Positions 35,000-45,195 of a stretch of 64,000 bases of DNA are shown here, one piece after another (within the stretch, counting starts at the first letter, position 1; every line of letters begins with the position of its first letter). Below the pieces are notes generated by a model. It did no database searches, was not told the DNA's origin, and saw only the letters and a list, made by a program, of their open reading frames with translations. Position numbers and translations under genes: made by a program. Source of the stretch: Rubrivivax gelatinosus (lineage in GTDB: Bacteria > Pseudomonadota > Gammaproteobacteria > Burkholderiales > Burkholderiaceae_C); the NCBI RefSeq assembly GCF_004340905.1, contig NZ_SLXD01000004.1, forward strand, positions 283,531 through 347,530, written 5' to 3'.

Positions 35000-36193
35000 T
35001 CAGATCGCCGCCAGGGCGCGCGCCAGGTCGGCGCGCAGGTCTTCGACGTCCTCGATGCCGACCGACAGCCGCACCAGGCTGTCGCCGATCCCGAGCGCCG
35101 CGCGCGTCTCGGGCGGGATCGTCGCGTGGGTCATGATCGCCGGGTGCTCGATCAGGCTCTCGACGCCGCCCAGGCTCTCGGCGAGCGCGAAGATCCGCAC
35201 CGTCTCGAGGAAACGCCGCGCGCCGGCGAGATCGGTTGCCAGGTTCAGCGAGATCATCCCGCCGAAGCCCGACATCTGGCGCCGCGCCAGCGCGTGCTGC
35301 GGGTGCGACTCCAGCCCAGGGTAGTGCACACGCGCCACCTGCGGCCGGGCCTCCAGCCAGCGCGCCAGATCCAGCGCGTTGGCGTTGTGGCGTTCGACAC
35401 GCAGCGCCAGCGTCTTCACGCCGCGCAGCGCCAGGAAGCTGTCGAAAGGCCCGGCGATCGCGCCGACGGCGTTCTGCAGGAAACCCAGGCGCTCGCGCAC
35501 CGGCGCCAGGCGCTCGTCGCGGCCGACGACGGCGACGCCGCCGATGACGTCGCTGTGGCCGTTGAGGTACTTGGTCGCCGAGTGCACGACGAGGTCGAAG
35601 CCCAGCTCCAGCGGCCGCTGGTTGAACGGGCTGGCGAAGGTGTTGTCGGCAGCGGCGAGCAGGCCGTGTTCGTGGGCGACGGCGGCCACGGCGCGCAGGT
35701 CGGCGAGTTTGAGCAGCGGGTTGGTCGGCGTCTCGGCCCAGACCAGGCGTGTGTTCGGGCGGATCGCGCGGCGCAGCGCCTCGGGGTCGGCGAGGTCGAC
35801 GTAGCTGAACTCCAGCCCCGCGCTTTGGCGCCGCACCTTGTCGAAGAGGCGGAAGCTGCCGCCGTAGAGGTCGTCGCCGCTGACGACGTGCGAGCCCGCC
35901 GGCAGCAGCTCCAGCACGGTGGCGATGGCCGCCAGCCCGCTGGCGAAGGCGAAGGCCTGGGCGCCGCCTTCGAGGTCGGCGACGGCGCGTTCCCAGGCCC
36001 AGCGCGTCGGGTTGTGCGAGCGGCCGTAGTCCAGGCCCTGGTGCACGCCGGGGCTGCTCTGCACGTAGGTCGAGGTGGCGTAGATCGGCTGCATGATCGC
36101 GCCGGTCGACGGGTCGGGGTGCTGGCCGCCGTGGATCGTGCGCGTGGCGAAGGCGAGCGGGCGGTCGGCGTCGGGGGCGGTGGTGTGGCTCAT
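35000..36193 (-). CDS. Cystathionine gamma-synthase/lyase-type PLP enzyme
   Basis: The 397-residue enzyme has the Cys/Met family marks: FATRTIHGGQHPDPSTGAIM, YATSTYVQSSPGVHQG, AFASGLAAIATVLELL, ADNTFASPFNQRPLELGFD, PLP lysine in HSATKYLNGHSD, and LGGVESLIEHPAIMTHA. The short length and the pair with CBS (4-nt overlap) favour cystathionine gamma-lyase in reverse transsulfuration (cystathionine to cysteine). A gamma-synthase activity cannot be excluded from sequence. Confidence 0.9.
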   Translation of the reverse strand: MSHTTAPDADRPLAFATRTIHGGQHPDPSTGAIMQPIYATSTYVQSSPGVHQGLDYGRSHNPTRWAWERAVADLEGGAQAFAFASGLAAIATVLELLPAGSHVVSGDDLYGGSFRLFDKVRRQSAGLEFSYVDLADPEALRRAIRPNTRLVWAETPTNPLLKLADLRAVAAVAHEHGLLAAADNTFASPFNQRPLELGFDLVVHSATKYLNGHSDVIGGVAVVGRDERLAPVRERLGFLQNAVGAIAGPFDSFLALRGVKTLALRVERHNANALDLARWLEARPQVARVHYPGLESHPQHALARRQMSGFGGMISLNLATDLAGARRFLETVRIFALAESLGGVESLIEHPAIMTHATIPPETRAALGIGDSLVRLSVGIEDVEDLRADLARALAAI

Positions 36194-37614
36194 GCGGCGG
36201 CGGTGGACGCCAGCAGCTGCCGGCGCAGGTGGTTGAGCAGGTCGAAACGCGTGACCAGGCCGTGGAAGCCGGCTTCGTCGGCGACGATGGCCACCAGCCC
36301 GCGGTCGAGCACGGCGCGCAGCTCGGCGATCGAGGCGCCGGCCGGCAGCGTCTGCGGCGCGGCGGTCATCGCGTCGTGCACCGGGCGCTGCAGCGCCTGC
36401 GGCCCGGTCTGGGCGGCCACGAGCAGGTCCGATTCGTCGAGCACGCCGACCAGCCGGCCCTCGGCCAGCACCGGCAGCTGCGAGACCTCGGCCAGGCGCA
36501 TGCGCTGGAAGGCGACGAGCAGCGTGTCCTCGGGCGCGACGGCGACGACGCCGCCGTCTTCGTAGCGGCGCGAGATCAGGTCGCGCAGGTCGCCGAAACG
36601 CGGCCGCGCGAGCAGGCCCTGGTCGATCAGCCACTGGTCGTTGTAGACCTTGGACAGATAGCGCGTGCCGGTGTCGCAGACCAGCGTCAGCACGCGTTTG
36701 GGCGTCGTCTGCTCGCGGCACCAGCGCAGCGCCGCGGCCAGCAGCGTGCCGGTGGACGAACCTCCGGGGATGCCTTCGCGTGCCAGCAGCTCGCGTGCGG
36801 CGCCGAAGCTCTCGGCGTCGGGGATCGAATAGGCGCTCTTCACCGAGCCGAAGTCGGCGATCGCCGGCACGAAGTCTTCGCCGATGCCTTCGACGGCCCA
36901 GGAGCCGGCCTGGCCGATGTGGCCGCTCTTCACGTAGTCGGCGAGGATCGAGCCCACCGGGTCGGCGAGCACGAACTCGAGCTCGGGCTGCACCTTGCGG
37001 AAGTAGCGCGACAGCCCGGTCAGCGTGCCCGAGGAGCCGACGCCGACGACGATGGCGTCCAGGTCGTGCCCGGTCTGGGCCCAGATCTCCGGGCCGGTGG
37101 CGGTTTCGTGGGCCAGCGGGTTGGCCGGGTTGTTGAACTGGTCGGCGAAGAACGAGCCCGGGATGCCGGCGGCGATGCGCGCGGCCAGGTCCTGGTAGTA
37201 CTCAGGGTGGCCCTTGACTACGTCCGAGCGCGTGACGTGCACCGTCGCGCCCAGGGCCTTCAGGTGCAGCACCTTCTCGGTGGCCATCTTGTCGGGCACG
37301 ACGAGCACCACCTTGTAGCCCTTGGCGCGCGCCACCAGCGCCAGCCCCAGGCCGGTGTTGCCGGCGGTCGCCTCGACGACGGTGCCGCCGGGCTGCAGCC
37401 GGCCGTCGCGTTCGGCGGCTTCGATCATCGCGACGCCGATGCGGTCCTTGATCGAGCCGCCGGGATTCTGCGACTCGAGCTTCAGGAACAGCGTGCAGCA
37501 GCCGGTGTCCAGGCGCGTGACGCGCACCAGCGGCGTGTTGCCGATCAGGTCGAGCACCGCGGGGCGCGTGGCGCTGTCGCGCGCGGCGCGGGGGAGGTCG
37601 GGGGAACGGGACAT
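36190..37614 (-). CDS. Cystathionine beta-synthase with C-terminal CBS domain pair
   Basis: The 474-residue protein has a PLP domain with NTPLVRVTRLD, PLP lysine in NPGGSIKDRIG, EATAGNTGLGLALVA, and GGSSTGTLLAAALRW, followed by two CBS regulatory domains (LISRRYEDGGVVAVAPEDTL and PVHDAMTAAPQTLPAGASI). It condenses serine with homocysteine to cystathionine; serine sulfhydrylation is also possible. ATG at 37614 is preferred over a TTG seven codons upstream. With the overlapping gamma-lyase-type gene it makes a full homocysteine-to-cysteine route. It diverges from the rhodanese-cysteine synthase operon. Confidence 0.92.
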   Translation of the reverse strand: MSRSPDLPRAARDSATRPAVLDLIGNTPLVRVTRLDTGCCTLFLKLESQNPGGSIKDRIGVAMIEAAERDGRLQPGGTVVEATAGNTGLGLALVARAKGYKVVLVVPDKMATEKVLHLKALGATVHVTRSDVVKGHPEYYQDLAARIAAGIPGSFFADQFNNPANPLAHETATGPEIWAQTGHDLDAIVVGVGSSGTLTGLSRYFRKVQPELEFVLADPVGSILADYVKSGHIGQAGSWAVEGIGEDFVPAIADFGSVKSAYSIPDAESFGAARELLAREGIPGGSSTGTLLAAALRWCREQTTPKRVLTLVCDTGTRYLSKVYNDQWLIDQGLLARPRFGDLRDLISRRYEDGGVVAVAPEDTLLVAFQRMRLAEVSQLPVLAEGRLVGVLDESDLLVAAQTGPQALQRPVHDAMTAAPQTLPAGASIAELRAVLDRGLVAIVADEAGFHGLVTRFDLLNHLRRQLLASTAAA

Positions 37615-37676
37615 CGGGCGTGCCGGAGCGGCCAAAAGCTGGGCAGTCTGGCCGGCAAGCCGCGTGCCGCCAAACG

Positions 37677-37735
37677 CGTTCGGCGCATGAGAAAAGCCGC
37701 TGCCCGCGGATGGCGCGCTTGCTCGTTCGGCGCAT
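37677..37735. promoter_or_regulatory. Direct repeats in the divergent cysteine promoter region
   Basis: The 12-mer CGTTCGGCGCAT occurs twice (37677-37688 and 37724-37735), 47 nt apart, in the 237-nt region between the CBS and rhodanese genes. This is the shared control region for both cysteine operons, so the repeats may bind a regulator. None is identified. Confidence 0.45.
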
Positions 37736-37851
37736 ATCGAGCGGCGTATCCATTCGTTGGGCGCTGGCTCGGGCCTGCCTACGCTGGCATCCGCCGTCTA
37801 TCGCCGTCATCGCCCCGGGCGGGGCCGCGGCCGGCGGCCGAAGGAGAACCG

Positions 37852-38331
37852 ATGAACGCCCTTGCCGAACTGCCTGCGTCCGTGGACGCCCACCCCGTGC
37901 TGCAGCGTGCGCGCCAGGACGCGCGCGCCGAAGGTCTGCCCCATGCCGGCGTCGTGCCGCCGCAGGACGCCTGGGCGCTGGTGCAGGCCGGCCTGGCCTT
38001 GCTGGTGGACGTGCGCAGCGCCGAGGAGCGCAAGTTCGTCGGCCAGGTGCCCGGCAGCCTGCACGTCGCCTGGGCCAGCGGCACCGCGCTGACGCGCAAC
38101 CCGCGTTTCGTGCGTGAACTCGAAGCCCGCCTGGGCGGCAAGGACACGGTGGCGCTGCTGCTGTGCCGCAGCGGCAAACGCTCGGCTGCGGCCGCCGAAG
38201 CCGCCGCGGCCGCCGGCTTCACGAACGTGTTCAACGTCGGTGAAGGCTTCGAAGGAGAACTCGACGCCGCGCAGCAGCGTGGCCATCTGGACGGCTGGCG
38301 TCGGCGCGGCCTGCCCTGGACGCAGGACTGA
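37852..38331 (+). CDS. Rhodanese-domain sulfurtransferase
   Basis: The 159-residue single-domain protein has the rhodanese pattern: [20 protein letters not shown], then active-site Cys in [15 protein letters not shown], and the end [11 protein letters not shown]. It carries persulfide sulfur on the cysteine and hands it to acceptors. ATG at 37852 follows AAGGAG. It heads the rhodanese-cysteine synthase-serine acetyltransferase set. Rhodaneses are common neighbours of family 2A encapsulins, so it could relay sulfur to or from the encapsulin-held desulfurase; that is inference. Confidence 0.9.
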   Translation: MNALAELPASVDAHPVLQRARQDARAEGLPHAGVVPPQDAWALVQAGLALLVDVRSAEERKFVGQVPGSLHVAWASGTALTRNPRFVRELEARLGGKDTVALLLCRSGKRSAAAAEAAAAAGFTNVFNVGEGFEGELDAAQQRGHLDGWRRRGLPWTQD

Positions 38332-38380
38332 TCGCGCCGCCAGCCACCCGATCCGAACGACCGTCAGAGGAACACTTGCG

Positions 38381-39373
<993 letters not shown>

Positions 39374-39375
39374 GC

Positions 39376-40389
39376 ATGGCGGCTCCCCACGACGACGCGG
39401 TCGCCGAACGGCCGGCCGCGGTGGCGGCGCACGCCCCGCCGCCGCGTGCGGTGGCGGTCGAAGACGCTTCGCTGGACCTGGCCGGCATCGTCGCCGGGCT
39501 GCGTGCCGCACGCACGCGCTGGCGCAGCGCGCAGCAGCGGCCCGAGGAACACGGCCACCGCGAGCTGCCGTCGCGCGAGGCGCTGGCCGCGATCGTCGAC
39601 GGCCTGCGCGGTGCGCTGTTCCCGCTGCGCCTGGGCCCGCAGGACCTGCGCCAGGAGAGCGAGGACTACTACGTCGGCCAGACGCTGGACCGCGTGCTGG
39701 GTGCGCTGCTGCAGCAGGCGCGGCTGGAGCTGCGCTACCAGGCGCGCCTGGGCCGCGGCGACGAGGACGTCGACGCGCGTGCGCTGGCCCTCGTGCGCGC
39801 CTTCGGCGCCGCGCTGCCGCGGCTGCGCGCGCTGCTGGACACCGACGTGCTCGCCGCCTTCCGCGGCGACCCGGCGGCGCGCAGCGTCGACGAGGTGTTG
39901 CTGTGCTATCCCGGCGTGCAGGCGATGATCCACCACCGCATCGCGCACGCGCTCTACGGTCACGGGCTGACGCTGCTGGCGCGGCTGGTGGCCGAACGTG
40001 CGCACGCCGAGACCGGCATCGACATCCACCCCGGCGCGACGATCGGCGAAGGTTTCTTCATCGACCACGGCACCGGCGTCGTCATCGGCGAGACGGCGCA
40101 GATCGGCCGCCAGGTGCGGCTGTACCAGGCGGTGACGCTGGGCGCCAAGCGCTTCGCCACCGAGGCCGACGGCAGCCTGCAGCGCGGCGGCGCACGCCAT
40201 CCGATCGTCGAGGACGAGGTCGTCGTCTACGCCGGAGCGACCATCCTCGGCCGCATCACCGTCGGCCGCGGCTCGGTCATCGGCGGCAATGTCTGGATCA
40301 CGCGCGACGTGCCGGCGGGCAGCCGGATCACGCAGGCGCTCACACGAGAGGCAGGAAGCGATGACGGCATCGACGGCGCCGGTATTTGA
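39376..40389 (+). CDS. epsC: Serine O-acetyltransferase, EpsC type
   Basis: The 337-residue enzyme acetylates serine with acetyl-CoA to O-acetylserine. The N-terminal ~170 residues are helical (QTLDRVLGALLQQARLELRY). The C-terminal left-handed beta-helix has hexapeptide repeats and the catalytic His region (IHHRIAHALYGHGL, GIDIHPGATIGEGFFIDHGT). It is longer than CysE and matches the EpsC group, which is the type reported near family 2A encapsulins. The 3' end overlaps the next small regulator by 29 nt in another frame. Confidence 0.92.
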   Translation: MAAPHDDAVAERPAAVAAHAPPPRAVAVEDASLDLAGIVAGLRAARTRWRSAQQRPEEHGHRELPSREALAAIVDGLRGALFPLRLGPQDLRQESEDYYVGQTLDRVLGALLQQARLELRYQARLGRGDEDVDARALALVRAFGAALPRLRALLDTDVLAAFRGDPAARSVDEVLLCYPGVQAMIHHRIAHALYGHGLTLLARLVAERAHAETGIDIHPGATIGEGFFIDHGTGVVIGETAQIGRQVRLYQAVTLGAKRFATEADGSLQRGGARHPIVEDEVVVYAGATILGRITVGRGSVIGGNVWITRDVPAGSRITQALTREAGSDDGIDGAGI

Positions 40390-40633
40390 AGCGCGGCACG
40401 TGCCGCACGAAGGCGTGGCCGAGCGTTTCGGTCGCGCCGTGCGCCGGCTGCGCCAGGCGCGCGGCTGGTCGCAGGAGCTGCTCGCCGCACGCGCCGAGCT
40501 CAACCGCACCTACATGGGCGAGATCGAACGCGCCAGCGCGATGCCTTCGCTGCAGACCGCGGCCAAGCTGGCGCAGGCGCTGGAGGTGCCGCTGGCCGAG
40601 CTGATCCAGCGCTGCGAGCCGTGGCCGCGCTGA
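40361..40633 (+). CDS. Small XRE-family helix-turn-helix regulator
   Basis: The 90-residue protein is a single Cro/CI-type HTH: FGRAVRRLRQARGWSQELLA, then NRTYMGEIERASAMPSLQTA. It has no effector domain. The gene starts inside epsC (29-nt overlap), so it is translationally tied to the cysteine genes and could autoregulate them. The target is unknown. Confidence 0.88.
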   Translation: MTASTAPVFEARHVPHEGVAERFGRAVRRLRQARGWSQELLAARAELNRTYMGEIERASAMPSLQTAAKLAQALEVPLAELIQRCEPWPR

Positions 40634-40742
40634 GGCCGGCAGATCGCGCGCCGAGGGTCGTGCGATCTGCCGCGCCTCGTGGTGCCTGGCCGTCATCCTC
40701 TTCGTCCGGTATCGGTCTACAGTGCGCCCAGGGGGGGGCGCA

Positions 40743-43496
40743 ATGCGCGGGTGGAGATCGTGGGCCGGCTGGGCCCTGGCCGCATCGCTGGTGCTGTGCA
40801 CGGCACTCGGGCCGGCACGTGCGTCCGCGGCCGGCGACGCCGTCCAGGCCGGCGACGTCGTCACCGTCGGCCTGCTCGAGCGCTTCCCGCCTTTCCACGA
40901 ATGGCGCGCAGGACAGTCCGAGCCGACCGGCATGGACGTCGAGCTGCTCGCCGAGCTGTCGCGCCAGACCGGCCTGCGCTTTCGCTACGAGCGTTTCGTC
41001 GAGTACCCGGCGCTGCTGAAGGCGCTGGCCGACGGCCGCATCCGGCTGGCCACCGCGATCGCCCAGACGCCCGGACGTGCGCTGACGCTGCGTTTCACAC
41101 GGCCCTACGCGTCGGTGCAGCAGGCTTTCGTCGGCCCGGCGGCCATCACCTCGGTGCCGGCGACGCCCGACCTGTCCGGGCGGCGCCTGGCCGTCACGCG
41201 CGGCTACGTCGCCGAGAGCATCGCCGCCGAGCGTTTCCCGGCCGCGGCCCGGCCGGCCTACGCCACGGTGCAGGACGCCCTGGCCGCGGTGCAGCGCGGT
41301 GACGCCGACTTCGTCTTCGAAGCGCTGCCGACGCTGCGCACGCTGCTGGCCGAGCGCCCCGACGCCGGCCTGGCCGTGCTGCGCAGCTACGGTTTCCCCG
41401 AAGGCCACCTGCGCCTGGCCGCCGACCTGCACGACGCGGCGCTGGTGCGCCAGCTCGACGCCACGATCGCCGCGCTGGACCCGGCCTTCATCAAGGCGCT
41501 GCGCGACAAGTGGCTGCCGGCGACGGCGCCGCCGGTGCCCGCGCCCGCCGACGCGCTGGCGGTGGCGCCGCTGCGGGTGGGTTACCTGCCGGGCGACCTG
41601 CCGTTCAGCGCCGAGGTGCGCCCCGGTGTCGCCGACGGCCTGGGCATCCGCATGATGAACGAGGTCGCACGCCGTGCCGGCGTGCCGGTCGCGTCCTTCA
41701 CGCCGATGGACCTGGCCAGCGGCCTGCAGGCGCTGGCCGACGGCCGGCTGGACGTGATGCTGGGCCTGACCGACGTCGCCGAGCGCCGGGCGCGCATGAG
41801 CTTCGTCGGCCCCTACCGTGCCAACCCGCTGGTGCTCATCAGCCGGCGCCAGTTCTCGGTCTGGGACCTGCAGCAGCTGTCGGGCCAGCGCCTGGCGATG
41901 ATCCGCGGCTACTTCGGCACGCCCTACATCCGCGCCGCCTACCCGACGGTGGACGTCGTCGAGTGCACGAACTTCGACGAATGCCTGTTGATGGTGGAGC
42001 AGGGCCGCGCCGAAGCCTCGCTGTACGGGCTGCAGGGCGCCTACGCGCGCCTCGGGCCGCGCGCCGGCAGCACGCTGCACATCACCGGCACCGTGGCCGG
42101 GCTGTACGACGAACACAACCTGGGCGTGTCGCTGGCGCGTGCGACGCTGGCGCCGCGGCTGCGCGACGCGCTCAACGCCGTGCTTGCCGAGGACATGCCG
42201 CGCATCGAACGCGAGTGGGCCGAGGCCGAGCAGCAGGACCGCGTCGACTGGGCGCGCGTGCGCCTGTCGGCCTACGCCGCGGCGGCCGCGCTGGCCGCGC
42301 TGGCGCTGGCCTGGTGGTGGCACAGCCGCACGCTGCGCCGCGAGATCGAGCGCACGCGGCGCGCACGCCAGGAGAGCGAGCAGTACCTGGCCTTCCTGGC
42401 GCACGAGGTGCGCAACTCGCTGCAGTCGGTGAGCGGCGCCGTCGCGCTGCTGCGCGGCTCCTCGCCCGGGCCGGCCGAGCAGCCGCTGCTGGACGTGCTG
42501 GGGCGCTCCTCGCGCGCCACGCTGGGCCTGCTGAACGCGCTGCTGGACCGCCATCGCCTGCACGAGGGCCAGCTCGCGCTGGAGCTGCGCCCCGAGTCGC
42601 TGGAGCGCTGCCTGCGCGAAGCCGCCGACGAGGCGCGGCCGATGGCCCAGGCCAAGGGCCTGGCGCTGGCCTTCGTGCGTGTCACGCCGCTGGACGGCTG
42701 GTGGCGGCTGGACGCGCTGCGCCTGCAGCAGGTGCTGCGCAACCTGCTCGTCAACGCCGTCAAGCACACCGGGGCCGGGCAGGTGCGGCTGTCGGCCGCG
42801 CTGGAGCCCAGCGAGCGTGGCGAACGCTGGCGCCGGCTGGTCGTCGCCGTCGCCGACACCGGCAGCGGGCTGGACGGGGCGGCGCGTGAACACGTCTTCG
42901 AGCGTTTCCACACCGCCGGCGGCGACCGCCCGGGCAGCGGGCTGGGGCTGGCGCTCAGCCGCGATCTGGTGCGCGCCTTCGGCGGCACGATCGAGCTGCA
43001 CAGCGGCGCCGGCGGGGGCGCGACCTTCACGCTGGCCTTCGACATCGAGGCCGCCGACGCGCCGGCGCCGGTGCAGCCGGGCCAGCTCGAACGCGTGCTG
43101 ATCGTCGAGGACTCGCAGGTCTACGGCCTGCTGCTGCACCAGGCCTTCGAGAACCGCGGCGTGGCCGTGGTGCTGGTGGAGACGCTGGAGGCCGCACGTG
43201 CCGCGCTCGTGGCCTCGGTGGCCGGTGCCGGCGAGACGACACCGGCGCTGGACCTGGTGCTGTGCGACCGCTTCGTCGGCGACGGCGACGCCGGCGAGCT
43301 GCTGCGTTTCATGCGCGAAGCCGTGCGCCCGGGCGTGCGCCTGCCGCCGGTGATCTGCATGTCGGCCGAGGTCGAACCCGGCACGCGCGAGCGCCTGCTG
43401 GCCGAGGGCGCCTGCGAGGTACTGCTCAAGGAAAGCGACGTCAAGGCCTTCGTGCAGCGGGTGACGGCGCGCGTGGCCGCGCCGCCCGTCGCCTGA
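40743..43496 (+). CDS. BvgS-like hybrid histidine kinase with tandem periplasmic binding domains
   Basis: The 917-residue sensor has a signal peptide (residues ~1-30), two SBP_bac_3 (Venus-flytrap) domains at about residues 35-255 and 275-495, one transmembrane helix (about 510-530), a HisKA dimerisation helix with phospho-accepting His554 in FLAHEVRNSLQ, an HATPase domain (NLLVNAVKHTGAGQV, GSGLGLALSRDLVRA) and a C-terminal receiver (VLIVEDSQ, acceptor Asp842). Compared with BvgS/EvgS it lacks the PAS linker and the final Hpt domain. It probably senses small periplasmic solutes. No response-regulator gene is adjacent. Confidence 0.92.
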   Translation: MRGWRSWAGWALAASLVLCTALGPARASAAGDAVQAGDVVTVGLLERFPPFHEWRAGQSEPTGMDVELLAELSRQTGLRFRYERFVEYPALLKALADGRIRLATAIAQTPGRALTLRFTRPYASVQQAFVGPAAITSVPATPDLSGRRLAVTRGYVAESIAAERFPAAARPAYATVQDALAAVQRGDADFVFEALPTLRTLLAERPDAGLAVLRSYGFPEGHLRLAADLHDAALVRQLDATIAALDPAFIKALRDKWLPATAPPVPAPADALAVAPLRVGYLPGDLPFSAEVRPGVADGLGIRMMNEVARRAGVPVASFTPMDLASGLQALADGRLDVMLGLTDVAERRARMSFVGPYRANPLVLISRRQFSVWDLQQLSGQRLAMIRGYFGTPYIRAAYPTVDVVECTNFDECLLMVEQGRAEASLYGLQGAYARLGPRAGSTLHITGTVAGLYDEHNLGVSLARATLAPRLRDALNAVLAEDMPRIEREWAEAEQQDRVDWARVRLSAYAAAAALAALALAWWWHSRTLRREIERTRRARQESEQYLAFLAHEVRNSLQSVSGAVALLRGSSPGPAEQPLLDVLGRSSRATLGLLNALLDRHRLHEGQLALELRPESLERCLREAADEARPMAQAKGLALAFVRVTPLDGWWRLDALRLQQVLRNLLVNAVKHTGAGQVRLSAALEPSERGERWRRLVVAVADTGSGLDGAAREHVFERFHTAGGDRPGSGLGLALSRDLVRAFGGTIELHSGAGGGATFTLAFDIEAADAPAPVQPGQLERVLIVEDSQVYGLLLHQAFENRGVAVVLVETLEAARAALVASVAGAGETTPALDLVLCDRFVGDGDAGELLRFMREAVRPGVRLPPVICMSAEVEPGTRERLLAEGACEVLLKESDVKAFVQRVTARVAAPPVA

Positions 43497-43513
43497 GCGC
43501 GTCAGCTCCACCT

Positions 43514-43557
43514 GCCGGGCGGGAATGAGCCCCGGCAAGTCCTGAGGGCTCATGCCG
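43514..43557. repeat. Dispersed ~45-bp repeat, copy 1
   Basis: This segment is the inverted counterpart of 55489-55533, sharing GCATGAGCCCTCAGGACTTG and a following CGGGGCTCATTCCCGC with one indel. Each copy can fold on a GAGCCC/GGGCTC stem. The copy sits just upstream of the OprC-like remnant and contains its nominal ATG. Confidence 0.8.
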
Positions 43558-44251
43558 TCGGTCAGCCGTGTGCTGGCGGCCAGCGACGGCGCCGACGACC
43601 TGAAGACCGTGCCCGGCTTCAGCGCCCTGCGCAACGGCGGCACCCACGCCGACCCGGTGCTGCGCGCCATGTTCGGCTCGCGCCTGAACGTGCTGATCAA
43701 CGACGGCGCCAGGCCCGGCGCCTGCCCGGGCCGCATGGACAACCCGCTGTCCTGCGTCTCGCCCGAGACCTACGACAAGCTGGTGCACGCCACCGGCAGC
43801 GTTCTGGCCGCGCCTTCGGCCGCGCCGGCGCGGTGCTCGACGCCACCGCCGGCTTCTCGCAGGGCTACGCGCGCCTGCCAGCAGCGGCGAGGCGATGCCG
43901 CAGAGGCCGCCGCTGGAAGCGCGTTTCAGCCTGCGCGGGGAGGAGGGCCGCTGGAGCCTGGGCACGCTGCTGCGCGCCGTGGCGGCGCAGCGCCGCGGCG
44001 CACTCGACCAGGGCAACGTCGTCGGCCGCGACCGGGGTGCCAGCGGCGGCTTCGCGACGCTGGCGCTCAACGGCGGCTACCGCTTCGACGAGCGCCTGCA
44101 GCTCACGGCGGGCGTCGACAACCTGTTCGACCGGAGCTGCAGCGAGCACCTGAACCGGGCCGGCAGCGCCGACTTCGGCTACCCGGCCGACCCGGTGCGC
44201 ATCCACGAGACCGGGCGCAACGTCTGGCTGAAGCTGAACCACGCGTACTGA
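43553..44251 (+). pseudogene. Degraded TonB-dependent copper receptor (OprC-like)
   Basis: The first ~75 codons from 43553 are an OprC-type plug: DDLKTVPGFSALRNGGTHAD, then GSRLNVLINDG and ACPGRMDNPLSCVSPETYDKL. The barrel then nearly vanishes: most of the ~500 middle residues are gone. Pieces reappear in other frames: AVLDATAGFSQGYARLP, and from ~43894 a frame with PLEARFSLRGEEGRWSLGTL through LTAGVDNLFDRSCSEHL, ending VRIHETGRNVWLKLNHAY at 44251. At least two frame changes plus a large deletion make it non-functional. There is no signal peptide at the current start. Confidence 0.85.
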
Positions 44252-44304
44252 CGGGCGAGCGCCGGGCCTGGCCGCGCGCGGGCCTGGCGCGCTAGTCTTG
44301 CGCG

Positions 44305-45195
44305 ATGAAGATCGATTTCGACGGCGTGCAGGCCTTCGTCGTCGTCGCCGAGCTGGGCGGCTTCAACAAGGCGGCGCGTGAACTGCACGTCACGCAGACC
44401 GCGCTGACGCGGCGCGTGCAGAAGCTTGAGGCCTACCTGGGCCTGAAGCTGCTGGACCGCACGACGCGCCGTGTCGACCTGACGGCCGTCGGCCGCGAGT
44501 TCCTGCCGCAGGCGCGTGCCATCGTCCAGGAGATGACCGCCGCGGTGGAACAGCTGAAGGACATGTCGCGGCGCTCGACCGGGCACTTCACGCTGGCCTG
44601 CATCCCGTCGATGAGCTCGCACCTGCTGCCGCGCGTGATGCGGCGCTACGCCGAGCTGTACCCGGGCAACCGCATCCGGCTGCTCGACGGCAGCTCGCAC
44701 GAGGTGCGCAACGCGGTGCTGGGTGGCCAGGCTGAACTCGGCATCGCGGTGCACGGCGAGAAGCATCCCGACCTCGCCGAGACGGTGCTGTTTGCCGACG
44801 CGCTGGTGCTGCTGTGCCGCAGCCCGCATGCGCTGGAAGCGCGCGAGGCGGTGACCTGGAGCGACCTGCGCGACACCGAGCTGATCGGCATCAGCAGCTT
44901 CACCGCGACGCGGGTCTTCATGGACTACCAGCTCGCCAAGCAGGGCATCCGGCTGCAAGGCAACTACGAAGTCCAGCACCACGCCACGGCGATCAACCTC
45001 GTCGCCGCCGGCGTCGGCTGCGCCATCCTGCCGTCGTCGGCCTTCGAGGAAGGCGACCGGCCGGGCGTGCGCAAGATCGCGCTGACCCAGCCGACGGTCA
45101 AACGCAAGGTGTCGCTGCTGCGCACGCGCCACGGCGGGCTGTCGCCGGCGGCGCAGGCGTTTCACGATCTGTTGCGGGAGACGCCGCTGGGGTAG
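44305..45195 (+). CDS. LysR-family transcriptional regulator
   Basis: The 296-residue regulator has an N-terminal winged helix (FNKAARELHVTQTALTRRVQKLE, here split by usual spacing) and a LysR substrate domain (GHFTLACIPSMSSHLLPRVM; LVAAGVGCAILPSSAF). The target is not evident: the upstream receptor is dead and the downstream gene is of unknown function. Such regulators usually act on a divergent neighbour, and none is present here. Confidence 0.9.
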   Translation: MKIDFDGVQAFVVVAELGGFNKAARELHVTQTALTRRVQKLEAYLGLKLLDRTTRRVDLTAVGREFLPQARAIVQEMTAAVEQLKDMSRRSTGHFTLACIPSMSSHLLPRVMRRYAELYPGNRIRLLDGSSHEVRNAVLGGQAELGIAVHGEKHPDLAETVLFADALVLLCRSPHALEAREAVTWSDLRDTELIGISSFTATRVFMDYQLAKQGIRLQGNYEVQHHATAINLVAAGVGCAILPSSAFEEGDRPGVRKIALTQPTVKRKVSLLRTRHGGLSPAAQAFHDLLRETPLG

